From an uncultured Porphyromonadaceae bacterium (lineage in GTDB: Bacteria > Bacteroidota > Bacteroidia > Bacteroidales > Muribaculaceae): a stretch of DNA of 9,100 bases. The notes beneath the pieces were generated by a model that was given only the letters and a program-made list of their open reading frames with translations, made no database searches and had not been told where the DNA came from. Position numbers and translations under genes: made by a program. The stretch covers positions 1 to 9,100 of the forward strand of contig CAJMDR010000054.1 of NCBI GenBank assembly GCA_905212215.1, written 5' to 3'. Positions 1-6,126 of the stretch are shown here, in pieces; the first letter of the stretch is position 1, and every line of letters starts with the position of its first letter.

Positions 1-950
1 AGCACTGCCTGGTCAGGCTCGATTTGCAGGAGATAGTCTGCTATGTCAAGTCCTGCTGTTCGCTCGTTATCAGTGGCAATTTCTTCAAGATAGTTGAAGA
101 TGCTCGCCTCGATACCGAGATTGCGGAGCAAACTCAGTTTCTGCCGCCACTGGTCGGTCGCGCCGATGTCGGGATACAGGATAACCTGATGGCCTTTAAG
201 AACACGGAGTGCATCAGTATTGAAGCATCCGTTTTTCCCGCCGGAAGCGAGCCACACATATTCGGGCAGATAGTACGCTGCCACTATTGCTGTTTTCTCG
301 CTCTCGACAATAGCGACAGGCTTACCTCTGTTCATCGGCAATAGATGTTCACCGAAAAAGCACTGACGCAGATTGAAGTCGGGCAGTCGGAACAACGAAT
401 GAACCCATGTAACATGGTTGAACGGTTCCTTCACGCGCTTGCCTGTGTCAGCATTGTAGAGCATCACCTTTCCGGCGCGGACATCGCCGTTGATGTCTGT
501 CTGCCAGAACACGCATGCCCCCGGCCAGTGCTTCGATGTGCCTACGCGATATTCTTTCATCAGCCTGAGAGCTTCCTCGGCTCCGAATTTTGAGCGGAGA
601 AACTGATAGAGATTGTTCTTCTCATATCCGTGCAGAGTTTGTGCAACAGTCTCTGTGCCGATGAAGGATGATGGCTTTCGCTGCTCGGTCGGCTTGGCCC
701 GACACGCTGACGGAGTGGCGAAATCGCGGTGCTGTGGTTTTGATTGCGGATTGCGCTCAAAGTATTCCTTTGGCGTAAGATGATAGCCGCAACTCTGCTC
801 ATGGTCGCATCTGCCGACATCATCAGGGAACGAGATTTGTTTCTCGGTGTCGATGTAGCGGCTGAAACAGCGTTTCTTGTGGCAGACAGGACAAGTGTGC
901 CGTGTCGCCACGCCCTTATAAGGCTGGAGAATGAATCGGTGTGCGTTCAT
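1..950 (-). CDS. DUF6371-type zinc-finger/toprim-like protein, partial (C-terminus outside window)
   Basis: 316 codons are visible before the gene runs off the left edge. The start at 950 is the first ATG after an in-frame TAA at 954-956. The N-terminus has a zinc-finger-like set: Cys20-Pro-Val-Cys23, then Cys48 and Cys54 with nearby His50 and His57, as in CHC2-like primase fingers. Further on, VAIVESEKTAIVAA (212-225) and YPDIGATDQW (259-268) resemble the conserved Glu and Asp motifs of toprim-like folds. This layout matches the DUF6371 proteins found beside DUF3987 ATPases in Bacteroidales mobile elements. I infer a primase-like or other DNA-replication role in the cytoplasm; no reaction has been shown here. 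It lies 90 bp downstream of the DUF3987 gene on the same strand, so the two are probably co-transcribed, with a repeat hairpin between them. Family assignment is fairly firm; function is inference. Confidence 0.8.
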   Translation of the reverse strand, partial: MNAHRFILQPYKGVATRHTCPVCHKKRCFSRYIDTEKQISFPDDVGRCDHEQSCGYHLTPKEYFERNPQSKPQHRDFATPSACRAKPTEQRKPSSFIGTETVAQTLHGYEKNNLYQFLRSKFGAEEALRLMKEYRVGTSKHWPGACVFWQTDINGDVRAGKVMLYNADTGKRVKEPFNHVTWVHSLFRLPDFNLRQCFFGEHLLPMNRGKPVAIVESEKTAIVAAYYLPEYVWLASGGKNGCFNTDALRVLKGHQVILYPDIGATDQWRQKLSLLRNLGIEASIFNYLEEIATDNERTAGLDIADYLLQIEPDQAV

Positions 951-969
951 AGATTATCCGGAATTTGGG

Positions 970-1032
970 TTGCATCTTCCGCATTATCCGCATTTTGGAG
1001 GGGAGAAAATGCAGAAAGTGCAGAAAATGCGG
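970..1032 (-). repeat. Inverted pair of 9-bp repeat triplets forming a long hairpin between two operon genes
   Basis: On the plus strand, three tandem 9-mers (TTGCATCTT, CCGCATTAT, CCGCATTTT; 970-996) are followed by a 9-nt spacer (997-1005). Three 9-mers in the opposite sense then follow (AAAATGCAG, AAAGTGCAG, AAAATGCGG; 1006-1032). In the minus-strand transcript the inner units pair over all 9 positions (allowing one G-U), and the outer units pair imperfectly, giving a stem of up to 27 bp with a 9-nt loop. It fills most of the gap between the DUF3987 stop (1041) and the DUF6371 start (950). There is no U-tract, so it is not a standard intrinsic terminator. A role in mRNA processing or translational control of DUF6371 is inference. 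Confidence 0.75.
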
Positions 1033-1040
1033 GGTTGCGG

Positions 1041-2414
1041 TCAAAGTTTGGAATAAACGCCATGACGGACTTTCTGAAAGTGAATCCCGGTAAATCTCCG
1101 GATAAAATCCTTGAATGTGCGCTCCGGCATGGAGTTGGCTGATGCAATCTCCACTCCCTGCTCTGTGGTGAACTCATCCGGCAAAGCCATGATGACAGCC
1201 CTTTGCAGTTCCGACAGCGACAGATCGCGGATAATTCCCTGCACCCTTGTGGCTGTCGCCTTGAAGTAGTCCACGAGCGATATGGCGTTCTCTACCGATA
1301 CAAGGTCTATTTCCTTTCTGTCGGCTTCGCCGCAGCCCCATCTCGCCATCTGCAATATCAGGCAGAACCGTATGGCATGGAAATCGAACTTGTTATAAAC
1401 TCCTTTAAGGGCATCACACTCCTCCCGGTTACATTCCTCGGTGTTCCGACGCTGCCATTCGTAAAGTCTCGCTTTCGCATCCGGCGCAAAGGGTAGGATG
1501 TTAGCTATGATATTTCCGTCTGTATCCGTTTCGTATGAGATAGCGACGAGCCTTTCTATAATCTGCGCCCATGCCGCTTCTATGTCGAAAGTCGGCTCTT
1601 TGTCGCTCCACGGCTGTTTGTCCTGATTGTGTGGCATGACGAACAGCAAGCGGTCGATAAAACCGTTTGATGTGCGGCTACCTTGTGCAAGTTCGTTGAG
1701 AATACCGTTCTGGATTGTCCCCACCACCGAGATGAAAGGGCGGCTGATATAGACCGAGTTCTTCACTCCCTTACGGTCGGAGAAAGATGGATTTGCATTG
1801 AACAGTTTTAGCCAGTATTCTTCATCAGAACCTTTGTTGTATCGGTTGAAATTCTTGAACCAGCCCGCAAGTTCGTCATTCCACATACAGATGCCGCGCA
1901 GATTCTGCGAGTGGATAAGCAGCATCGCTTCGGGTGTCGCATCTGAAATCAGGAACCGTTTGCATATAGGGGCGACAGGGTGTGGCTCTGAGCGTTCCTT
2001 TATCGGCAACTCGCGCTGACGCTCATATTCCTCACACGCCTTGACATAGGCGCGTGTCGCCACTCCGTCCAGCTCAGTGAACGGTCGGATGGCGAAATTC
2101 AGCGGATGCGACTTGCAGGCTCCCGGTCTTCCGACAAGAGCCATGAAAAGTATGGCACTCTCATCCCATTTCCCTTTGAGTCGTGCGAAATGGGTGTTGC
2201 CTATGCCAAGTCCGACAGCCACAAGCATGGCCCCGGCAAGATAATCCACAGGATAGCCGTAACAGTCGTGCGCTTCCATGACGATTCTCTGAATCTTCAA
2301 CGGCAACGCGCCCAGAGGGAAATCCCCGCCACGGATGCTTACGCTCATATCTACGGCTTTGCCGAGTACGAGCATGGGGTCAACAGACTTTTGATTAGAT
2401 GTGTTCTTTTCCAT
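1041..2414 (-). CDS. DUF3987 family P-loop ATPase (mobile-element replication type)
   Basis: A 457-aa protein from the ATG at 2414. A P-loop GRPGACKS lies at 95-102, a Walker B-like stretch GICMWNDE at 174-181, a sensor-like FISVVGTIQ at 228-236, and GFIDRLLFVMP at 251-261 with a candidate arginine finger (Arg255). This set is characteristic of DUF3987 proteins, RecA/helicase-like ATPases usually found next to a HTH protein and DUF6371 in Bacteroidales mobile elements. A role in replication or maintenance of the excised element is inferred. An in-frame ATG at 2531 would add 39 residues but overlap the upstream HTH gene by 137 bp; the 2414 start gives only a 20-bp overlap with the HTH stop and suits translational coupling. 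The C-terminal end, a helical DNA-binding-like stretch finishing in KVRHGVYSKL, looks intact. Confidence 0.85.
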   Translation of the reverse strand: MEKNTSNQKSVDPMLVLGKAVDMSVSIRGGDFPLGALPLKIQRIVMEAHDCYGYPVDYLAGAMLVAVGLGIGNTHFARLKGKWDESAILFMALVGRPGACKSHPLNFAIRPFTELDGVATRAYVKACEEYERQRELPIKERSEPHPVAPICKRFLISDATPEAMLLIHSQNLRGICMWNDELAGWFKNFNRYNKGSDEEYWLKLFNANPSFSDRKGVKNSVYISRPFISVVGTIQNGILNELAQGSRTSNGFIDRLLFVMPHNQDKQPWSDKEPTFDIEAAWAQIIERLVAISYETDTDGNIIANILPFAPDAKARLYEWQRRNTEECNREECDALKGVYNKFDFHAIRFCLILQMARWGCGEADRKEIDLVSVENAISLVDYFKATATRVQGIIRDLSLSELQRAVIMALPDEFTTEQGVEIASANSMPERTFKDFIRRFTGIHFQKVRHGVYSKL

Positions 2415-2724
2415 ACTTTTCGAGAACAGTATTAATGGCAGATGTCCTGTAATAGACTTTGCCACCGACAAGGGGGGCTTCGAGATATTTGCTCCTGCGC
2501 CAATTCCGAAGAGTATTGGAGCAGACTCCAAGGATTCTCATCACTTCCAAGCGGGGAATGAGAGGATCCTGATCCACCGGCTTACGTGCCGGCAGAATCT
2601 CCTCTTTGAATTTATCCACCACACGTTCTACCGTGTGCTCGACAATTTCAAAGAGGTGTGCCAGAGGAAGCGTGATAGAGAGTCCGGCCAGCTCCTCGGG
2701 CGAAAGATTTGTGATGTCAATCAT
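2395..2724 (-). CDS. Helix-turn-helix (MerR/excisionase-like) DNA-binding protein
   Basis: A 109-aa protein. Residues about 20-45 form a charged helix that may be a dimerising coiled coil. Residues about 57-104 form an HTH_17/MerR-like winged helix: RLEVMRILGVCSNTLRNWRR is the helix-turn-helix and GGKVYYRTSAI the wing. Such proteins sit directly upstream of DUF3987 genes in Bacteroidales elements and are usually annotated as excisionase-like or helix-turn-helix domain proteins. Its job may be to bind the element's origin, the att region or its own promoter; the sequence does not decide which. The ATG at 2724 has a good Shine-Dalgarno (GAGGAA, 2731-2736 on the complement). It is the first gene of the operon with DUF3987 and DUF6371. 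A palindromic site lies near its candidate promoter. Confidence 0.8.
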   Translation of the reverse strand: MIDITNLSPEELAGLSITLPLAHLFEIVEHTVERVVDKFKEEILPARKPVDQDPLIPRLEVMRILGVCSNTLRNWRRSKYLEAPLVGGKVYYRTSAINTVLEKYGKEHI

Positions 2725-2730
2725 CTTTTA

Positions 2731-2736
2731 TTCCTC
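2731..2736 (-). promoter_or_regulatory. Ribosome binding site of the HTH gene
   Basis: GAGGAA on the minus strand ends 6 nt before the ATG at 2724. It is one of the few clear purine-rich Shine-Dalgarno sequences in the window and fixes this start. Confidence 0.6.
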
Positions 2737-2917
2737 GCGTCGTCTGTGTTATCATCAATGGGCACCGACAACAATTAAATGCCCAAGGGTCGCAACGCTT
2801 GACAGAATGGTTAAAAATGATGGTATCGGGTGACCGGTCTTTACCCTTATAGCATCAAATCTGTAATCTGCTTTTGCGTTTTGACGGTGCGAAGTAAGCA
2901 TATTTGTTTGCTTTCTC

Positions 2918-2949
2918 CAAATTTACAACATTGATACACAGCGCGTTAA
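2918..2949 (-). promoter_or_regulatory. Candidate Bacteroidota promoter of the HTH-DUF3987-DUF6371 operon
   Basis: The minus strand reads TAAATTTG at 2925-2918, matching the -7 consensus TAnnTTTG. The expected -33 position (about 2946-2949) has only TTAA, a partial match to TTTG. Transcription would start near 2911, giving a leader of roughly 190 nt before the HTH start. The stretch 2725-3036 otherwise holds no gene. Confidence 0.4.
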
Positions 2950-2950
2950 G

Positions 2951-2981
2951 TTCGCTTTAATTCGTTGCGAAGTAAAACGAA
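2951..2981. promoter_or_regulatory. Imperfect 14-bp palindrome, possible operator
   Basis: TTCGCTTTAATTCG (2951-2964) and CGAAGTAAAACGAA (2968-2981) are inverted repeats matching at 12 of 14 positions with a 3-nt centre. The site lies just upstream of the candidate -33 region of the HTH operon. A further half-site-like GCGAAGTAA occurs at 2889-2897, past the predicted transcription start. This is what a site for a dimeric regulator would look like; the encoded HTH protein is one candidate ligand, by inference only. Confidence 0.4.
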
Positions 2982-3036
2982 GTATTTTATGGATTTTATG
3001 CTGGATAGAAGGCTGTCGAAATAGCGTCAGAGCATG

Positions 3037-3081
3037 AAAAAAGAAACGGGGAGCCACTCGACGTTATGTCGGATGACTCCC
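3037..3081 (-). terminator. Rho-independent terminator of the 329-aa gene
   Basis: In the minus-strand transcript GGGAGUCA (complement of 3074-3081) pairs with UGGCUCCC (complement of 3049-3056) through 8 pairs including one G-U. A smaller inner GAC/GUC stem is present. A U-rich run (complement of 3037-3046, interrupted by one C) follows. It sits about 30 bp past the stop codon at 3112. Confidence 0.8.
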
Positions 3082-3111
3082 GGTTATAATATTATAATAT
3101 AATGTGTGCTG

Positions 3112-4101
3112 TCAGTATGAATACATATAGTCGGCGACATTGAGGCGTTCCCGCAACTCGTTGTAATCAACAATGTGTTCGGGTCGCTCGAAAGTAAGAA
3201 TAGATTTCTGCCGATATTCCGTAGGTTCAAGATAATCTTTCAATGCACCCTGAATCCATCGGTGTCCCGGAATCTCTATATTCTTCTTGTCCTTATATCT
3301 CACAACGAGTGCGGCATGAAATTCAGTGACGGTTGTCCTCACCATAGCCCGACCTTTGTCAAGAACGAGATACAGCATCGCCAGATCGCGCCCGCTCTGA
3401 CGGAGGTTTACATGTTCGTCGATAGAATCGAAAAGATACTCATCACCGTTGGGCAGCAGTTCTTCAAGCGTCCGGCGTTTCTTCTGTTTGCCGGTGATAG
3501 GTTTCTTCTCGGAGGTTTCTTTCATTGTCGCTTTCGTATCTGTCGGCAATGATTTGAATTTAGATACCACACTTGCAGTGACTGTCGGGGTCTCTCCGAT
3601 TTCATCAAGTTCTTCCACAAACTTGACCCAGTCTGCCTCCGTCCTTGCCTTTATCGAAATGCTACGGTTGATAATGACCTTAATGTTTACACGCGCGAGG
3701 CGACGTAAAAGAAAATTCAATTTAGGATTGCGGATCATCTCCTCTCCATATTCCACCATACACTCAAAACTCCGGCCGAAAAAAAGCCAGCACAGCATGG
3801 CGGGGGTATAACTGTCAGGCAACTGAGCGAAAAAATGAAGCGATAACTGCGAGATTATCCCCTCATTCTTCAGAAGGGTCTCCAAATCGTCGATTCCTTC
3901 AGATCTGTCATTCTTCAGGTATAGGAATAGAGCCTTTTCAAATTTGGGAACCATCATGACAGCCTCGGCATATACCTTATCGAAACCGGCACCGTTGCGG
4001 TCGTGCATCATGTCGGAGAAATCACAATATTCCTGGTAGTGGGTGCGCTGCCATTCTTTCAGCAGCTCTTTGGTAAGTCTTTTCTTGTCCTCTTTCTTCA
4101 T
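3112..4101 (-). CDS. Uncharacterised 329-aa protein, possibly DUF6043 family
   Basis: A soluble protein with no signal peptide or membrane segment. Residues about 10-165 are helical and begin with KEWQRTHYQEYCDFSDMM. Residues about 170-215 are a low-complexity basic linker (KKPITGKQKKRR at 199-210). Residues about 215-329 form a second domain with aromatic and charged blocks (NLRQSGRDLAMLYLVLDKGR, PGHRWIQGALKDYLEP). The opening 'WQ..H..EY..F' pattern reminds me of DUF6043 proteins carried by Bacteroidales integrated elements, but I hold that name loosely. No catalytic motif is visible. It is transcribed alone: its own terminator follows, and no gene lies upstream before the tRNA remnant. It has no evident Shine-Dalgarno and I found no convincing promoter. 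Being the last gene before the attachment site, it is probably element-borne, with unknown function. Confidence 0.7.
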   Translation of the reverse strand: MKKEDKKRLTKELLKEWQRTHYQEYCDFSDMMHDRNGAGFDKVYAEAVMMVPKFEKALFLYLKNDRSEGIDDLETLLKNEGIISQLSLHFFAQLPDSYTPAMLCWLFFGRSFECMVEYGEEMIRNPKLNFLLRRLARVNIKVIINRSISIKARTEADWVKFVEELDEIGETPTVTASVVSKFKSLPTDTKATMKETSEKKPITGKQKKRRTLEELLPNGDEYLFDSIDEHVNLRQSGRDLAMLYLVLDKGRAMVRTTVTEFHAALVVRYKDKKNIEIPGHRWIQGALKDYLEPTEYRQKSILTFERPEHIVDYNELRERLNVADYMYSY

Positions 4102-4235
4102 TCAGGGGGCCTTATATGTTGAATATGTTTTTACATCAATTAAGAAAACACGCCCATGCACTCAAATGTTCGACAAGAGTATTTTACCCCGACTTTGAGG
4201 GTGGCAACCCTAATATTATGAATTTTTAAGAGAAA

Positions 4236-4291
4236 AATTTTGTCCACGCCTCGCTAAAATGAAAATACGTGGACAATTTGCGGACAAAATT
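4236..4291. repeat. Cluster of three GTGGACAA-like motifs in inverted and direct order
   Basis: TTGTCCACG (4240-4248) is a perfect inverted match to CGTGGACAA (4268-4276). The overlapping AATTTTGTCC upstream is a perfect inverted match to GGACAAAATT (4282-4291). The cluster lies between the 329-aa gene and the tRNA remnant. It could be a site for a recombination accessory protein or a regulator. It is not a terminator, since the U-run and spacing are wrong. Confidence 0.5.
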
Positions 4292-4339
4292 GAAAAATAA
4301 AAATCTCTATCCATCTAAATATCAGATAAATAGAGATTT
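4291..4339 (-). terminator. Intrinsic terminator directly downstream of the tRNA remnant
   Basis: AAATCTCTAT (4301-4310) and ATAGAGATTT (4330-4339) form a perfect 10-bp inverted repeat with an inner ATCT/AGAT stem. On the minus strand a U-rich run (complement of 4293-4303) follows. It begins 7 bp past the 3' end of the tRNA half-gene and is probably the tRNA's own terminator, carried along with it. It also insulates the two blocks from each other. Confidence 0.75.
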
Positions 4340-4346
4340 GTAGAGG

Positions 4347-4388
4347 TGGTCCCACTAGGGCTTGAACCAAGGACTCCCTGATTATGAG
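4347..4388 (-). other. tRNA 3' half (anticodon CAT), probable tyrosine-recombinase attachment site
   Basis: Read on the minus strand this stretch fits the 3' half of a tRNA. It has an anticodon loop CTCATAA, stem strand TCAGG, 5-nt variable loop GAGTC, T-stem CTTGG/CCTAG with one mismatch, T-loop TTCAAGC (fits TTCRANY), acceptor strand TGGGACC and discriminator A. The matching 5' half is absent; only CACCT-A just beyond resembles the other anticodon-stem strand, with one base missing. So it is not a working tRNA. Tyrosine recombinases commonly use tRNA 3' ends as att sites, and an integrase gene begins about 240 bp away. A tRNA-Met (or tRNA-Ile2) gene would be the intact partner. Confidence 0.7.
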
Positions 4389-4460
4389 TAGGTGGACGCC
4401 ATGATTTTGAACGAAACCGCATGAAACTTCGTTAATAAGATGTAATTTGATTATCAGATA

Positions 4461-4492
4461 TTTGCAGACATCAAAAGAAGTTTGTAATTTTG
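4461..4492 (+). promoter_or_regulatory. Bacteroidota promoter of the integrase gene
   Basis: TTTG at 4461-4464, a 20-bp spacer, then TAATTTTG at 4485-4492. This fits both the -33 and the -7 (TAnnTTTG) elements of the Bacteroidota primary sigma factor. Transcription should begin near 4499, leaving a leader of about 125 nt that contains the GTGTTCAA repeats. Confidence 0.65.
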
Positions 4493-4519
4493 TATGAGAC
4501 CTCTTGAAACTCGTGGGTT

Positions 4520-4619
4520 GTGTTCAAAATGTGTTCAAATCCCATTTGCTGAACACGCTCCCTGATTGTTTTATAGGGTCTGGCAGGTCTGATAAAAACT
4601 TGAACACAACTTTGAACAC
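4520..4619. promoter_or_regulatory. Five GTGTTCAA motifs between integrase promoter and start codon
   Basis: GTGTTCAA occurs at 4520-4527 and 4531-4538 (11 bp apart). The inverse TTGAACAC occurs at 4600-4607 and 4612-4619 (12 bp apart), and a 7/8 inverse copy CTGAACAC at 4549-4556. The near-helical spacing within pairs, the mirrored pairs and the position next to att and int suggest either arm-type integrase sites or an operator controlling the integrase. The last copy ends 6 bp before the start codon. Confidence 0.65.
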
Positions 4620-4625
4620 AGCTAT

Positions 4626-5975
4626 ATGAACAAGGCACTTTTTAGCGATGAATCACGACGGTTCGCAGGAGCAACGATATATATCGTTCTCGCCCCGGAC
4701 AACAGATATAAATTCGACACAGGCAAATCTGTGCCGTTGACAGTATGCGTCACTCATCAGCGGTTACGGCGATATTTCACAACCGGATTTAAGGTATCGT
4801 CAACAAAAGAATATGAGGCGTTGTTTTCAAAATCTAATGTCGCTATTGAAACCCGAAAGGAACTCCGGAAGATGTTTGACCAGATATGCGCCAAAACAGA
4901 TGAACTTATTTTGCTCAACCGCTTCTCGGTTGCCGACCTCAAAAGCCATGTGGAAAAGTCTGAGGGGAAAGTGACGGAAAAGACAATGAGGGCGGACGAC
5001 ACCTTTTCTTATTGGGCGGCGCTCGGCGCATCGAAAGAAAAAGTAAAGACCCGCGCGATGTATTCTTCTGCTCTTGACTGGTTCAAGCTATTCCGTAAGG
5101 ATAAACCCATTTCACTCGGCGCAGTTGATACAGCCATAATTACACGCTTCGCCAAATGGCTTGATGAACAGAAGGCACGAAACGGCACGGATCAGCCCCT
5201 CTCTTTGGACACGAGAATGGTAATTCTTCGCGCCACTCGAGCCGTATTCAATCAGGCATATAAAGACGGACACACCACTATGGCACCTAATTTCAAAGGT
5301 CTTATCCATGCCGGCAACCGTCGCCGCTTGAACGCCTTGACTGTGGAAGAAGTATTGAAGTTGTGGGAATATTGGCTTGCAGCTCCTGATAAACAGTCTA
5401 AATATGCGCGTGCGGTAGGACGCTGGCTGCTCCTTTATTGTCTCAACGGTATGAACACCATAGATATGGCAAAACTTGTCTGGACAGAGAAGGCGGCAGT
5501 CTCGCAGAAATTCCCGCAATTCGTTTTCATCCGCTCCAAGATTGACAGGGCAAACAAACCTATTGGCAAGCAGCTTGATGAGACATCCGTGCCGATCATC
5601 CCTCAGTTACGGCAGTTGCTCGATGTGTATGCCTCGCCATATGGCCCCGGTGAACTTGTTTTCCCTGACATCTTCCTCAATGCTGTCACTGATGAACAGA
5701 AGTCTATCCGCGTCCACGACTTCAATCGCCGGATCTCAAAAAACATAAAAGATGTTTGCGAATCTCTCGGCATCCAGCCCGTTACGCCACAGTATGCCCG
5801 CAACTCTTTTATTTCGGCATTGGCGCATCATGGAGTCATGACAGCGTACATAGACTATGCTGTAGGACACGCCACATCGGAAGTTTCGGCGCTTCTCGCC
5901 GGTTACATTTCCAATGTGACTCCGGCGATGATGCAGGCATTTAATGAAAAAATCTTCATCGTGCCTCCGATATGA
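4626..5975 (+). CDS. Tyrosine recombinase/integrase, Bacteroidales mobile-element type
   Basis: 449 aa, a normal length for the family. Residues about 1-110 are the N-terminal arm-binding-like region, about 125-225 the SAM-like core-binding domain, and about 235-449 the catalytic domain. In the catalytic domain I see the Lys of the beta-hairpin (RSK, Lys305), Arg392 in QYARNSF, His415 in GHATSE and a candidate nucleophile Tyr427 in AGYIS. Two positions are unusual: the first catalytic Arg, expected in LLLYCLNGM, is Asn274, and the usual His/Lys three residues before Arg392 is Gln389. The tyrosine is 12 rather than 9 residues after His415. Loss of the first Arg is known in IntDOT of CTnDOT, so the enzyme may still work. 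It would act at the tRNA-derived att site next door. The ATG at 4626 follows an in-frame stop at 4593. Confidence 0.9.
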   Translation: MNKALFSDESRRFAGATIYIVLAPDNRYKFDTGKSVPLTVCVTHQRLRRYFTTGFKVSSTKEYEALFSKSNVAIETRKELRKMFDQICAKTDELILLNRFSVADLKSHVEKSEGKVTEKTMRADDTFSYWAALGASKEKVKTRAMYSSALDWFKLFRKDKPISLGAVDTAIITRFAKWLDEQKARNGTDQPLSLDTRMVILRATRAVFNQAYKDGHTTMAPNFKGLIHAGNRRRLNALTVEEVLKLWEYWLAAPDKQSKYARAVGRWLLLYCLNGMNTIDMAKLVWTEKAAVSQKFPQFVFIRSKIDRANKPIGKQLDETSVPIIPQLRQLLDVYASPYGPGELVFPDIFLNAVTDEQKSIRVHDFNRRISKNIKDVCESLGIQPVTPQYARNSFISALAHHGVMTAYIDYAVGHATSEVSALLAGYISNVTPAMMQAFNEKIFIVPPI

Positions 5976-5977
5976 TG

Positions 5978-5999
5978 AAGTTGATATAGACCAACTTTT
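5978..5999 (+). terminator. Weak hairpin after the integrase, possible terminator
   Basis: AAGTTG (5978-5983) and CAACTT (5992-5997) pair with an 8-nt loop and end in TTTT. The stem is only 6 bp and A/T rich, so efficiency would be low. It lies 2 bp after the integrase stop codon. Confidence 0.3.
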
Positions 6000-6015
6000 A
6001 CAACAGAAATGTCGG

Positions 6016-6093
6016 TTTATCGTAGTTCGCATATCCCAAATACATCTAATTATCGTAGTTTGTAATGTAAGAATTTGACGATTTACCGAAGTT
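6016..6093. promoter_or_regulatory. Three 12-bp direct repeats at exact 33-bp spacing over the ATPase promoter
   Basis: TTTATCGTAGTT at 6016-6027, ATTATCGTAGTT at 6049-6060 (11/12) and TTTACCGAAGTT at 6082-6093 (10/12). Start-to-start distances are 33 and 33 bp, about three helical turns, so all copies face the same side of the DNA. The third copy lies between the -33 and -7 elements of the ATPase promoter. A protein bound cooperatively here would block transcription; the identity of that protein is not known. Confidence 0.65.
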
Positions 6094-6105
6094 TTATTAT
6101 CTTTG
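6074..6105 (+). promoter_or_regulatory. Bacteroidota promoter of the AAA_14/DUF4143 ATPase gene
   Basis: TTTG at 6074-6077, a 20-bp spacer and TATCTTTG at 6098-6105 match both elements of the Bacteroidota consensus. The start of transcription should fall near 6112, about 15 nt before the ATG at 6127. Confidence 0.75.
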
Positions 6106-6126
6106 CACCATAAATACAAGACTTTA

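Noticed and set aside
744..1142. Plus-strand open frames opposite the left operon (for example 744-1142, 1203-1496, 2401-2778)
   Set aside because: They lie antisense to well supported genes and their translations show no domain or initiation signal.
947..1177. Minus-strand 76-codon frame overlapping the DUF3987 end, with a TGA that overlaps the DUF6371 ATG
   Set aside because: The stop-start overlap is tempting, but the frame mostly reads the DUF3987 C-terminus out of phase and the 9-bp repeats; no protein-like domain is seen.
2415..2531. DUF3987 start at ATG 2531
   Set aside because: It would overlap the HTH gene by 137 bp and the extra 39 residues look like a shadow of that gene; ATG 2414 sits at the usual start, just inside the HTH stop.
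4347..4388. Functional tRNA gene with anticodon CAT
   Set aside because: The acceptor 5' strand, the D arm and an intact anticodon stem are missing, and the T-stem has a mismatch.
6016..6093. Minimal CRISPR array from evenly spaced repeats
   Set aside because: The repeats are only about 12 bp, diverge from each other, number three, and lie in a promoter with no cas genes nearby.
6103..6126. ATPase start at the TTG at 6103
   Set aside because: The codon lies inside the -7 promoter box, upstream of the predicted transcript start.
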